From assembly GCA_013362295.1 (NCBI GenBank), contig JABFWJ010000261.1, positions 1 to 29,995 of the forward strand: a stretch of 29,995 nucleotides of DNA, in the 5' to 3' direction. Under the pieces are notes generated by a model. That model worked only from the letters and a program-made list of their open reading frames with translations, made no database searches and was not told the origin of the DNA. A program made the position numbers and the translations under genes. Shown here in pieces: positions 1 to 8,853 of this stretch (within the stretch, counting starts at the first letter, position 1; each line of letters begins with the position of its first letter). The stretch is from Thermoleophilia bacterium (GTDB lineage: Bacteria > Actinomycetota > Thermoleophilia > Gaiellales > Gaiellaceae).

Positions 1-1634
1 GTCCGCTGCGCCGGCGCGCCGGAGTCGTCGACCACGACCTGTCCCGGGTCGAGCGTCGCGTCGACGGTCTTCTGAACCGGCGGAGGCGAGACGACCGTGA
101 GCGGCGCGGTCGTCGTCTCGACGCGGCGATGCTGCGGGGCGCCGAGGAGGGAGACCGTCAGCGAGGACGAGCCGACGTACGTGCGCAGCAGCAGCCAGTG
201 CTTCGTGTCGTTCACGAACTTGAGGTCGACGCCCGGGTAGTCCACGGTCGCGTCGCGGCCGAGGGGGTAGTGCGAGATGTACAGCGCGTGGTTCGTCCGC
301 GCCGTGATCGGCAGGCCCGCCTCGTACGCCGCATTGAAGACGGTCGTCGAGACCTGGCAGACACCGCCGCCGAGCCCGGTCTGCAACTCGCCGTTCACGA
401 TCACCGGGGCCTCGAGGAATCCCTTGGCCGCCGACCGCTCGCCCGTCGTCCCGTTGAACGAGAACGTCTGGCCCGGAGCGATGAACTTGTGGTCGACGAG
501 GTGCGCGACGAGCTGCACGTTGTGGATGCGGTTCGCGATACCGCCGTACACCGTCGAGTAGCTCGCAACCGTCCCGGTGATGCCCATCGCCTGCGCGGCC
601 TCCGTCGTGCGCTTGGGCTGCGACTCGTCCAGCACGAGCGTCGCGACGCGGTTCTGCACCTTCGTCGCCGCCGCAAGGATCCGCCTGGCCGACCGAGGGA
701 CGTCCAGCGCGAGGCCGAGGCTGGACGGCACCACGTGCACGCTGCCGTCGGAGGAGACCGCGAAGTCGGCGTCGCGCGGCGGCCTGTCGACGTTCCGCTC
801 GAGCCGCGCGAAGAAGGCGTCGGCGACGGGCCCTGAGAAGCGCATCGTCGAGAGGTCGAGCAGCTTCGCGAGCCGCCACCGCGGCACCCTGTACCTGGTC
901 GGTCCCGCAACGAGCGTCACCGGCGCGGAGATGACACGGGAAGCGGTGCGCTGGCGACCCGCCAGCGTCGCGACCGTGACCCGTGGCGCGTCCACGGTCA
1001 CCGGAAGCGCCACGGGGGCGCGCGCGAACGACGCGAGCGACCTGACGAGCACCTTGCGCGCGGCGGCGCGGTCGAGGGTCTGGCCGGTCGCACCCGCGGC
1101 GATCGTGATGTGCAGGCCGCGACGCACGAGGCGTGCCTCGCGGTGGGGGCGGTTCACCGCCTTCGCCAGCAGTCGAAGCTCGTAGTCGACGGCTGCGTCG
1201 TACGCCTTGGTCGGCGGCTCGACCTCCTGCGGGAAGATCTGGAGCTCGAGCCTCCGGTAGCCGCGGACGAAGCCGAAGCCGTCGCCCTGCCGCTGCGCGT
1301 TCGACACGGCCGCCATCCAGTCGACACGGACGCCGAGCTCGCGGGGCGTGATCGGGAAACGCCGACCGCCGAAGGTGAAGACGACGGGCACGCGCGCCAG
1401 GCGCTCGGAGCGCCGCTCGAGGAGCCGGCGCGCGTTCGCCGGTGTGAGCCCGCCGACGTCCACGCCGGCGATCCGCGTGCCTTCTGCGAGCCGGTTCGGT
1501 GAGCCGGCGAAGATCAGCCCGAGGCCGACCGCGACGACCGCGACGACGAGCGCGAGCAGGCCGACACGGGACCGTGTGCGGGGACGCGCAGCTGCGCGGC
1601 GGCGTGCGCGAACGGCCGGGGACGAGGCAGCCAC
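1..1634 (-). CDS. VanW-domain cell-wall protein (3' end outside window)
   Basis: The protein starts with a basic N-terminus and one hydrophobic segment (about residues 24-42, GLLALVVAVVAVGLGLIFAG), so it is probably membrane-anchored with the rest outside. Next come repeated peptidoglycan-binding-like segments (for example IAGVDVGGLTPANARRLL). A VanW domain then occupies roughly residues 370-500, with the family hallmark FSFNGTTGERSAAKGF and GGGVCQVSTTVFNAA. The last visible part (VDATLDPGQVVVDD) resembles the start of a G5-type domain, and the frame stays open at base 1. VanW domains occur in actinobacterial wall proteins; their biochemical role is unsettled. The start is GTG at 1634, the first possible start in frame; a TACCAT box lies 9 nt upstream. 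It follows the SDR gene by 28 nt on the same strand. Confidence 0.85.
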   Translation of the reverse strand, partial: MAASSPAVRARRRAAARPRTRSRVGLLALVVAVVAVGLGLIFAGSPNRLAEGTRIAGVDVGGLTPANARRLLERRSERLARVPVVFTFGGRRFPITPRELGVRVDWMAAVSNAQRQGDGFGFVRGYRRLELQIFPQEVEPPTKAYDAAVDYELRLLAKAVNRPHREARLVRRGLHITIAAGATGQTLDRAAARKVLVRSLASFARAPVALPVTVDAPRVTVATLAGRQRTASRVISAPVTLVAGPTRYRVPRWRLAKLLDLSTMRFSGPVADAFFARLERNVDRPPRDADFAVSSDGSVHVVPSSLGLALDVPRSARRILAAATKVQNRVATLVLDESQPKRTTEAAQAMGITGTVASYSTVYGGIANRIHNVQLVAHLVDHKFIAPGQTFSFNGTTGERSAAKGFLEAPVIVNGELQTGLGGGVCQVSTTVFNAAYEAGLPITARTNHALYISHYPLGRDATVDYPGVDLKFVNDTKHWLLLRTYVGSSSLTVSLLGAPQHRRVETTTAPLTVVSPPPVQKTVDATLDPGQVVVDDSGAPAQR

Positions 1635-1662
1635 GACGCGGCCATGGTAGCCGCGCTCCCTC

Positions 1663-2496
1663 CTAGAAGACGAACAGCTCGACGCCGCCGGAGACGTTCA
1701 GCTCGATCCCGGTGATATACGAGGCGAGATCGGAGCAGAGGAACGCGATCGCGTTTGCGATGTCCCGGGGCTCGCCGGGCCGCTTGAACACCGTCCGGTT
1801 TGCAATGCGCTCGTTCATCGCGGCGTTTGCCATGTGGAAGGCCTCCGTGCCGATGATCCCCGGCACGATCGCGTTGGCGGTGATCCCGTGGCGGCCCCCT
1901 TCCATCGCGAGGGTCTTCGTCAGACCCAGGACGCCCGACTTCGTCGTGGAGTACGACGCCTGGCCGAACCCGCCCAGCGTGCCGGCGACCGACGCCATGT
2001 TGATCACGCGACCCCACCTGCGCCCCTTCATGTGCGGCCAGACCGCCTGTGCGCAGTTGAACGCTCCGGTCAGGTTGACGCGCAGGTCGCGCTCCCAGAG
2101 CTCCGGGTTCTGGTCGGTGAACTGACCGACGTGGTCGAGCGTGCCGGCGTTGTTGACGAGGATGTCCACCGATCCGAGCTCCTCGACCGTGCGCGCGACC
2201 GCGGCCGCCACCTGTTCGCGGTCGGTGACGTCGCAGCGGACCGCGAGCGCCCGCCGCCCCATCGCCCGGATCTCCTCGGCGGCCGACTCGGTTCCGACGA
2301 GACCCTGAGTGCGCGCAACCATCGCGAGCGGTCCGTAGGCGTCGGTCTCCTCGGTCAGCTCCGACTCGACGAGCAGGTCGGCGATCACGACGTCGGCGCC
2401 GGCGCGCGCGAGGGCGAGGGCATCCGCCCTGCCCAGACCGCGTGAACCGCCCGTCACGAGCGCAACACGGCCGGAGAGGTCGATCTCGATGCTCAT
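1663..2496 (-). CDS. SDR-family NAD(P)-dependent oxidoreductase
   Basis: A 277-aa classical short-chain dehydrogenase. Visible motifs are the Rossmann TGGSRGLG near the N-terminus, NNAG, the catalytic Ser (about S169 in MASVAGT) and YSTTK (about Y182/K186). The C-terminus ends in the usual ITGIELNVSGG. The protein carries an insertion of about 25 residues after the second beta strand (SELTEETDAYGPLAMV), which ordinary FabG-like members lack; SDRs proposed to work with mycofactocin also have an insertion there. The ATG has a GGAG Shine-Dalgarno 6-7 nt upstream and lies 27 nt after the acyl-CoA dehydrogenase, so the two are probably co-transcribed. The likely role is oxidation of a hydroxyacyl-CoA or alcohol; the substrate cannot be read from the sequence. 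Confidence 0.9.
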   Translation of the reverse strand: MSIEIDLSGRVALVTGGSRGLGRADALALARAGADVVIADLLVESELTEETDAYGPLAMVARTQGLVGTESAAEEIRAMGRRALAVRCDVTDREQVAAAVARTVEELGSVDILVNNAGTLDHVGQFTDQNPELWERDLRVNLTGAFNCAQAVWPHMKGRRWGRVINMASVAGTLGGFGQASYSTTKSGVLGLTKTLAMEGGRHGITANAIVPGIIGTEAFHMANAAMNERIANRTVFKRPGEPRDIANAIAFLCSDLASYITGIELNVSGGVELFVF

Positions 2497-2523
2497 CTCG
2501 ACTCCGTCGAGCCTACGCGACGC

Positions 2524-3702
<1,179 letters not shown>

Positions 3703-3720
3703 CCTTCTGCTCTCCCGGGT

Positions 3721-3742
3721 GTTGATTGACTAGTCAGTCAAC
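3721..3742. promoter_or_regulatory. FadR-like palindromic operator
   Basis: A 22-bp palindrome with a single mismatched base pair. Its 18-bp core at 3723-3740 is TGATTGACTAGTCAGTCA, with a perfect 10-bp centre TGACTAGTCA. It closely resembles the published Bacillus FadR (YsiA) consensus TGAATGAMTANTCATTCA. It lies 19 bp before the acyl-CoA dehydrogenase start and overlaps the stop codon of the upstream histidine kinase. The role as a TetR-family operator is inferred from this resemblance and the downstream gene. Confidence 0.75.
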
Positions 3743-5722
3743 CAGCGTAGCGAGCGCCGGCTCGGCCGGCAAGAGCACCGAGCGGGCAGCGGGAAGCCTG
3801 ATCGTGAAGGCGGTTCCCCGGCCGAGCTCGCTGTCGACGCTGATCGTCCCGCCGCTCTGGCCGACGATGCCGTGCACCGTCGAGAGCCCGAGCCCGGACG
3901 ATTCGGCGAGCGACTTCGTGGTGAAGAACGGCTCGAAGATCCGCTCGCGCGTCTGGTCGTCCATCCCGATCCCATTGTCGACGACCGAGAGGACGGCCGT
4001 GTCCCCGTCGGAAATCACGGCGACCGTCAGCGTCCCGCCGTCGGGCATCGCGTCGCGGGCGTTGACAGCGAGGTTCATGACGACCTGTTCGAGCTGGGTC
4101 TGGTCGGCACGGACGATCACGGGCTCCGAGCCGACGAGCGTCTCCAGCCGGACGTCCTCGCCGATCAGGCGCTTGAGGAGCGTGTCCATGCGCGTGACGA
4201 CCTGGCGCAGGTCGATCTCCCGCGTCTGCAGGATCTGCCGGCGGCTGAACGCGAGCAGCTGCCGGGTGAGGTCGCTGGCGCGTATCGCCGAGTCGCGGAT
4301 CGCGTCCACCTTCGCGCGCGCATCGGGACCCGGGTCGTTGTGCTGGAGCAGGAGGTCGCTGTACCCGATCACGGCGGTCATGAGGTTGTTGAAGTCGTGT
4401 GCGATTCCGCCTGCGAGCTTCCCGATCGAATCCATCTTCTGCGCCTGGCGGAGCTGATCCTCGAGCTCACGCCGCCGGGTGACGTCCTCGACGAGGCTGA
4501 TCCCGAGCCCGTCTTCCAGGTCGAGCACCACGTGGATGTGAGCGTCGATGAACGACCCGTCCTTGTGGCGGTAACGCTTGTCGATCGCGAACGCGTCGCG
4601 ATGCCCGGCATCGAGCTCGATCTGCTGCTTGACGTCCTGGTCGTCCGGATGCGTGACCTCGGTGTAGTGCATCCGTGCGAATTCCGAGCCGCTGTAGCCG
4701 AGCATGCGCTGGAGCGCCGGGTTCGTCTCGCTCATCACGCCGTCGCGGCCGATCGAGATGCCGATCGGCGCACGCTCGAAGACCAGCCGGAAGCGGCGCT
4801 CGGACTCCTCGACCTTCCGGCGGAGACGTTCGAGATCGCGCACGAGGAAGCCCCCGCGGACGACGACAACGGCGGCGACGACCATCAGTGCGACGTCGTC
4901 GCCCAGCTCGTTGGCGGTCGACCCCGTCAGGCGCTGCAGGACGATCGCCGACGGCACTGCGATCAAGCCCGCGCCGAGCAGGAACGCCCGGCGGATCGGC
5001 AGCGACGGGCCGCGCTCGGTACCCAGCCTGACGAGGCGCCTCATCGAGGGATGCAGCGCGGCCGCGCCGAACAGCACATAGCTGGTCAGCCACCCCGCGT
5101 CGAGCCAGCCGCCCGCCTGGTAGCTCGAGCTGACGAACGGGAGCACATACCCGCCGTCGGAGACGAAGAGCGTCACGACCGCGCCGAGCAGCAGCCAGTA
5201 GCTCCGCGTCCGCTCTCCGCGCACGAACACGAGGCGGAGGAGCAGTGCGAGCAGCACGAGGTCGCACACCGGATAGGCGAGGCTGACGGCCCTCGCCGCA
5301 ACCGTGCCCTCGGACATCGCGTCCGACGCGAAGAGCGTCCACCCGCAGACGCCCGCGATCAGGGCGAGCAGGCAGGCGTCGAGGTGGGAGCCGAGATCGC
5401 GGCCCCCCGCAAAGACGACGAGCGACGTGATCGAGACGATCAAGCCGAGGTCGCCCGCGAGATAGAGGCCGTCGGCGAACGAGGGCGAGGGCGCACCGGA
5501 ACCGTACGCCATGTCGCCGCACGCGAAGAGGAGCAGCGATCCGCCGACGCCGATCCACGCGGGCCACGCCCGTGGCCGGTTCACGGCCACGCCGGCGAGA
5601 ACGACACAACCCGAGACGAGGCCGATCCCGTCGTAGAGCGCGTCGCTGCCGCCGAGCACGGCGTTCAGCAGCACGGCGAACATGCCGAGAGCGAGGTAGG
5701 CTCGTGCCGCAATCGACGCCAC
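3734..5722 (-). CDS. Membrane PAS-domain sensor histidine kinase
   Basis: A 662-aa protein. The first about 295 residues are strongly hydrophobic with roughly nine or ten membrane segments (for example AYLALGMFAVLLNAVLGG and DVALMVVAAVVVVRGGFL). A PAS domain follows at about 310-420 (FRLVFERAPIGISIGRDGV; HKDGSFIDAHIHVV). The HisKA helix holds the phospho-acceptor His about 442 (GGIAHDFNNLMTAVIGYSD). The ATPase domain shows the N box (QVVMNLAVNARDAMPDGG), G1 (DNGIGMDD), F box (FEPFFTTK) and G2 (GLGLSTVHGIVGQSGG). It has no receiver domain and no adjacent response regulator. The start is GTG with no clear Shine-Dalgarno; a TACTCG box sits just 3 nt before it, so the true start may lie slightly downstream. 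The signal sensed by the membrane region is unknown. Confidence 0.93.
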   Translation of the reverse strand: MASIAARAYLALGMFAVLLNAVLGGSDALYDGIGLVSGCVVLAGVAVNRPRAWPAWIGVGGSLLLFACGDMAYGSGAPSPSFADGLYLAGDLGLIVSITSLVVFAGGRDLGSHLDACLLALIAGVCGWTLFASDAMSEGTVAARAVSLAYPVCDLVLLALLLRLVFVRGERTRSYWLLLGAVVTLFVSDGGYVLPFVSSSYQAGGWLDAGWLTSYVLFGAAALHPSMRRLVRLGTERGPSLPIRRAFLLGAGLIAVPSAIVLQRLTGSTANELGDDVALMVVAAVVVVRGGFLVRDLERLRRKVEESERRFRLVFERAPIGISIGRDGVMSETNPALQRMLGYSGSEFARMHYTEVTHPDDQDVKQQIELDAGHRDAFAIDKRYRHKDGSFIDAHIHVVLDLEDGLGISLVEDVTRRRELEDQLRQAQKMDSIGKLAGGIAHDFNNLMTAVIGYSDLLLQHNDPGPDARAKVDAIRDSAIRASDLTRQLLAFSRRQILQTREIDLRQVVTRMDTLLKRLIGEDVRLETLVGSEPVIVRADQTQLEQVVMNLAVNARDAMPDGGTLTVAVISDGDTAVLSVVDNGIGMDDQTRERIFEPFFTTKSLAESSGLGLSTVHGIVGQSGGTISVDSELGRGTAFTIRLPAARSVLLPAEPALATLVD

Positions 5723-5792
5723 ACCCGAGTATCGACGGGAAACGACGGCCTCGACTCACCTGACGGAGCGATCAGGGTCACCTGTTTCGGGG

Positions 5793-6311
5793 ATGGGAAA
5801 GATCTACGAACACATCGACGCGAAGCTCGCCGAATGGATCGGACGGCAGCGTCTGTTCTTCGTCGCGACCGCGCCCTCCGAGGGCGGCCATGTGAATGTG
5901 TCGCCGAAGGGCCCGATCGGCTCGCTCCGCATCCTCGACGACCGCACGATCGAGTACGACGACCACGTCGGGAGCGGCGCCGAGACGATTGCCCATCTCC
6001 ACGACAACGGCCGCATCTGCGTCATGTTCTGCGCCTTCGACGGGCCGCCGAGGATCGTGCGGCTCCACGGACGCGGGGAGGTGCAGCCGGCGAGCGATCC
6101 CGGGACCGGAGTGCGCGGGACGATCCGCGTGCACGTCGACCGCATTTCGGACTCGTGCGGCTACGGCGTGCCGCTGCTCGAGTATGTCGGGGAGCGGCCC
6201 CAGCGCGACGCGTGGCTCGCGAAGAAGGGCGTCGACGGCCTGCGCGCGTACGTCGGCGAGAAGAACGCGACGTCGATCGACGGCCTGCCCGCGCTGACTC
6301 CGCCCCGCTAG
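5793..6311 (+). CDS. Pyridoxamine 5'-phosphate oxidase-family FMN-binding protein
   Basis: A 172-aa split-barrel flavin protein. The N-terminal part (FFVATAPSEGGHVNVSPKGP) is typical of PNPOx-like proteins that bind FMN or F420. The core continues through IEYDDHVGSGAETIAHLHDNGRI and RIVRLHGRGEV. It is shorter than true PdxH, so another flavin-dependent redox role is likely, and the substrate is not evident. The start is ATG at 5793, divergent from the histidine kinase with a 70-bp gap. Its TAG stop forms part of the -10-like box of the next gene. Confidence 0.85.
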   Translation: MGKIYEHIDAKLAEWIGRQRLFFVATAPSEGGHVNVSPKGPIGSLRILDDRTIEYDDHVGSGAETIAHLHDNGRICVMFCAFDGPPRIVRLHGRGEVQPASDPGTGVRGTIRVHVDRISDSCGYGVPLLEYVGERPQRDAWLAKKGVDGLRAYVGEKNATSIDGLPALTPPR

Positions 6312-6314
6312 GCT
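6309..6314 (+). promoter_or_regulatory. Putative -10 element for a leaderless mRNA
   Basis: TAGGCT lies 7 nt before the ATG of the acyl-CoA dehydrogenase at 6322. Its first three bases are the stop codon of the preceding gene. No Shine-Dalgarno is visible between them. Confidence 0.55.
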
Positions 6315-6321
6315 GGCTCCC

Positions 6322-7545
6322 ATGGACTTCGCCCTCACCGACGAGCAGCGCCTGATCCAGGACACCGTTCGCTCGTTCGTCGACGAGCGCGTCCTTCCCG
6401 TCGCGGTCCAGAACGACATCGACCACAAGCTCGACCTCGAGCTGATCGAAGGCATGGCGGACCTGGGGATCCTCGGGATCGTGATCCCGGAGGAGTACGG
6501 GGGCGCCGGTCTCGACTACGTCGCCGAGGCGCTCGCCTGCGAGGAGATCGAGCGCGGTGAAGCGGCCTTCCGCACCCTGATCTCGGTCCACGTCGGCCTC
6601 AACTCGCTCTCGCTCCTCAAGTACGGCACCGAGGAGCAGAAGCAACGGTGGCTGACGCCGCAGGCGAAGGGCGAGAGGCTCGCGTGCTTCGGGCTCACGG
6701 AGCCCGGCGCCGGGTCCGACGTCGCCGCGATGCGCTCCAGTGCACGCCGCGAGGGCGACACGTACGTGCTCAACGGACAGAAGAACTGGATCTCGTACGC
6801 GTCCGTCGCCGACCACGCGCTCGTCTTCGCGAAGACCGATCCGGCCGCCGGGCACAAGGGCATCAGCGCGTTCGTGCTCGAGAAGGGCATGAAGGGCTTC
6901 ACGACGCAGGACACCGAGCACAAGCTCGGCATCTGGGCGGGCTCGACGGGCGAGCTCTTCTTCGAGAACATCGAGGTCCCCGCCGAGAACCTGATCGGCG
7001 AGGAGGGTCAGGGATTCGAGATCGCCATGCACTCGCTCGACCAGGGCCGCTTCACCGTCGCGGCCGGCGGTGTCGGCGTGATCCGCGCGTGCCTCGAACG
7101 GTCCGTCGAGTACGCGCGCGAGCGCGAGACGTTCGGCCGCGAGATCGGCCGCTACCAATTCGTCCAGGACATGATCGCGAAGATGGTGCTCGGGTACGAG
7201 ACGTCGAAGCTGCTCGTCATGCAGGCCGCGTGGATGAAGAACGAGGGAAAGCGCAACACGCGCGAGACCTCGCTCGCGAAGTGGCACGCGACCGAGTCGG
7301 CGTTCGAGGCGGCGCACCTCGCCGTCCAGGTCTTCGGCTCGTACGGCTACTCGGCGGAGTACGGCATCGAGCGCTACTTCCGCAACGCGCGCGCCCCGAT
7401 CATCTACGAGGGCACGACGCAGATCCACAAGATGATGCAGGCCGAGCACGCACTCGGCTGGCGGCGCCTGAACGGCTCGACCGGCGAGGTGTCGCCACTG
7501 TGCTCCTGGGCTCCGGCGCTGTCGCCGGTGCACGCGTCCGCCTAG
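6322..7545 (+). CDS. Acyl-CoA dehydrogenase
   Basis: A 407-aa FAD-dependent acyl-CoA dehydrogenase, the second in the window. It shows the N-terminal helical domain (IPEEYGGAGLDYVAEALACEE), the signature ACFGLTEPGAGSDVA, the middle domain (KLGIWAGSTGELFFENIEVP) and the C-terminal domain ending in GSYGYSAEYGIERYFRNA. The probable catalytic Glu is about E363 (IYEGTTQIH). After the usual family end (ALGWRR) there is an unusual tail of about 25 residues containing SPLCSWAPALSPVHASA, absent from the other copy. The start is ATG at 6322, apparently leaderless. No operator like that of the other copy is seen. Confidence 0.95.
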   Translation: MDFALTDEQRLIQDTVRSFVDERVLPVAVQNDIDHKLDLELIEGMADLGILGIVIPEEYGGAGLDYVAEALACEEIERGEAAFRTLISVHVGLNSLSLLKYGTEEQKQRWLTPQAKGERLACFGLTEPGAGSDVAAMRSSARREGDTYVLNGQKNWISYASVADHALVFAKTDPAAGHKGISAFVLEKGMKGFTTQDTEHKLGIWAGSTGELFFENIEVPAENLIGEEGQGFEIAMHSLDQGRFTVAAGGVGVIRACLERSVEYARERETFGREIGRYQFVQDMIAKMVLGYETSKLLVMQAAWMKNEGKRNTRETSLAKWHATESAFEAAHLAVQVFGSYGYSAEYGIERYFRNARAPIIYEGTTQIHKMMQAEHALGWRRLNGSTGEVSPLCSWAPALSPVHASA

Positions 7546-7579
7546 GCCTCGATCGCCGCTTTGAAAGTGCACGAGAAGG

Positions 7580-7612
7580 CACACATTCGTGTGCTGTAGC
7601 TGTACAGCTACG
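7580..7612. repeat. Hairpin plus perfect 16-bp palindrome
   Basis: GCACAC-ATTC-GTGTGC (7580-7595) is a perfect inverted repeat. It runs directly into the perfect palindrome GTAGCTGTACAGCTAC (7597-7612). There is no T-tract, so an operator seems likelier than a terminator. The 15-mer GTGCTGTAGCTGTAC (7592-7606) recurs at 7698-7712. Confidence 0.8.
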
Positions 7613-7697
7613 TCACCGCGTTGACCGAATGAGCGCCCGTTTGGCGAAAAGTTGCAGTTCCTTCGCGGTCCCGTGCGCGAGTTGGCGCGAACGGCGC

Positions 7698-7723
7698 GTG
7701 CTGTAGCTGTACTGATACAGCAC
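7698..7723. promoter_or_regulatory. Inverted-repeat operator before the RHH gene
   Basis: GTGCTGTA (7698-7705) and TACAGCAC (7716-7723) form a perfect 8-bp inverted repeat with a 10-bp spacer, ending one base before the TTG start at 7725. It shares 15 bp with the element 106 bp upstream. Ribbon-helix-helix proteins commonly bind such repeats in front of their own gene, so autoregulation is inferred. Confidence 0.65.
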
Positions 7724-7724
7724 C

Positions 7725-7922
7725 TTGTCTCGCCGCTTCCAGCTGATCCTGAGCGAGACGCAGTACCAGTTCCTTTCCGCCGAGGCGAACCGGTCGAGCG
7801 TCTCCGTCGCAGAGCTCATCCGCCGGGCAATCGACGGCACGTACGGCCCGACGGGCGAGAAGCGCGTCCACTTCATCACACACACGCTCGGCCGCCGCTC
7901 GGGCTTCCGCGTCGTGGACTAG
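7725..7922 (+). CDS. Small ribbon-helix-helix DNA-binding protein
   Basis: A 65-aa protein with TTG start. The first about 45 residues fit a ribbon-helix-helix (CopG/Arc/MetJ) fold: a strand FQLILSETQ, helix A QYQFLSAEANRS, the turn with SVSVAELIRR, and helix B. The basic/aromatic C-terminal tail (KRVHFITHTLGRRSGFRV) is not part of the fold. RHH proteins are dimeric repressors or antitoxins. No toxin gene is adjacent on the same strand, so a stand-alone regulator is favoured. It ends convergently with the cupin gene, sharing a CTAG as both stops. Confidence 0.75.
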   Translation: MSRRFQLILSETQYQFLSAEANRSSVSVAELIRRAIDGTYGPTGEKRVHFITHTLGRRSGFRVVD

Positions 7923-8374
7923 GTCTCGCCGTCGAAGTAGTCGACCGCGTCGGTCAGGCGGAAGAGCTTGTTCGGCGGGAACGCACCGAGTTTGTCGGAG
8001 TCGGGGTAGATCGCGACGCCCGGATCGCCCTTGTTCGAGAGCATGGCGACGCGCAGCGTCTCGCCGGTGTTGTTCGTCACCTTGTGGGCGCCGGTCGGGC
8101 CGTCGGGGAAGAACACGACGTCCCACGGACGCAGCTCCCGCGCGCCGTCCGGGGTGCGCAGCGTCGGGCGCCCCGTCAGCACGAAGAGCCACTCCTCGAA
8201 GCCGATCTCATAGTGATAGGGACAGATGCTCTGCCCGGGCGGAAGCTCGTACACCGACAGGCCGAGCAGTCGACCGCCGACCAGCGGGGCGATGCGCGCG
8301 TACGAGACGTGGTAACCGTCCGCATCGTCGGCGTCTTTCTCGACGTCGACATCGAAGAGATTGACCTCGCTCAC
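7919..8374 (-). CDS. Cupin-domain protein (paralogue 1)
   Basis: A 151-aa single-cupin protein. Motif 1 is ELPPGQSICPYHYEIGFEEW with probable metal-binding His and Glu. Motif 2 is FFPDGPTGAHKVTN with another probable His ligand. It is clearly paralogous to the next upstream gene (shared ELPPGQ, YHYE, EEWL, RTP, GAH, AIRPDS/AIYPDS spacing). The start is GTG at 8374, overlapping the stop of the upstream cupin by 4 nt (GTGA), so translation is probably coupled. The enzyme activity or ligand is unknown; small cupins include isomerases, dioxygenases and sugar-binding proteins. Confidence 0.88.
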   Translation of the reverse strand: MSEVNLFDVDVEKDADDADGYHVSYARIAPLVGGRLLGLSVYELPPGQSICPYHYEIGFEEWLFVLTGRPTLRTPDGARELRPWDVVFFPDGPTGAHKVTNNTGETLRVAMLSNKGDPGVAIYPDSDKLGAFPPNKLFRLTDAVDYFDGET

Positions 8375-8853
8375 GGCTCGCGCTCCCAGTAGTCGAAGTC
8401 CTCGTCGAGCGGCACGATGCGCCTGAAGCCGGGACCGACGATCAATGCGGTGTTGCTGTCCGGGCGAATCGCGACGTAGCCTTCGCCCGCCCACGACGAG
8501 GGCATCGCGTAGCGAGCGACCGCGCCCGACTCGTTGCGTACCTGATGAGCGCCCTCCTCCCCGGGCGGGAAGCAGAGGATGTCGCCCGCCCGCAGGACCC
8601 GATGGCCGGTCGGGGTGCGCACGACCACCTCGCCCGCGACGACGATCAGCCACTCCTCACGGTTCAGCTCGTAGTGGTAGGCCCACGCCGCCTGTCCTGG
8701 CGGCAGCTCGTAGAGGCTCAGACCCGTCAGCGTCGCACCGACTGCCTGGCCGAGCATCGTCCGCCGGAAGCGATTTCCGTCGCGTACCCGCTCGTGTTCT
8801 GTGACCTCGCCATCGAGCAGATTGAAGACCTGCGTCTCGGAGGCCTCCGTCAC
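8371..8853 (-). CDS. Cupin-domain protein (paralogue 2)
   Basis: A 160-aa single-cupin protein between the TetR gene and the other cupin. Motif 1 is ELPPGQAAWAYHYELNREEW and motif 2 is FPPGEEGAHQVRN, with the same His/Glu pattern as its neighbour. Its C-terminus differs (IVGPGFRRIVPLDEDFDYWE). The start is GTG at 8853, overlapping the TetR stop by 4 nt, and its own stop overlaps the next start in the same way. Tandem duplication followed by divergence is likely. The pair may form a heteromer or act on related small molecules sensed by the TetR regulator; this is inference. Confidence 0.88.
   Translation of the reverse strand: MTEASETQVFNLLDGEVTEHERVRDGNRFRRTMLGQAVGATLTGLSLYELPPGQAAWAYHYELNREEWLIVVAGEVVVRTPTGHRVLRAGDILCFPPGEEGAHQVRNESGAVARYAMPSSWAGEGYVAIRPDSNTALIVGPGFRRIVPLDEDFDYWEREP

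Noticed and set aside
3872..6355. Long plus-strand open frame opposite the histidine kinase
   Set aside because: Low-complexity Arg/Glu-rich translation typical of the antisense of a GC-rich gene; the minus strand encodes a full, motif-complete kinase.
7725..8374. Toxin-antitoxin pair of RHH protein and cupin
   Set aside because: The genes are convergent, and the cupin belongs to a coupled operon with TetR; cupins are not known toxins.
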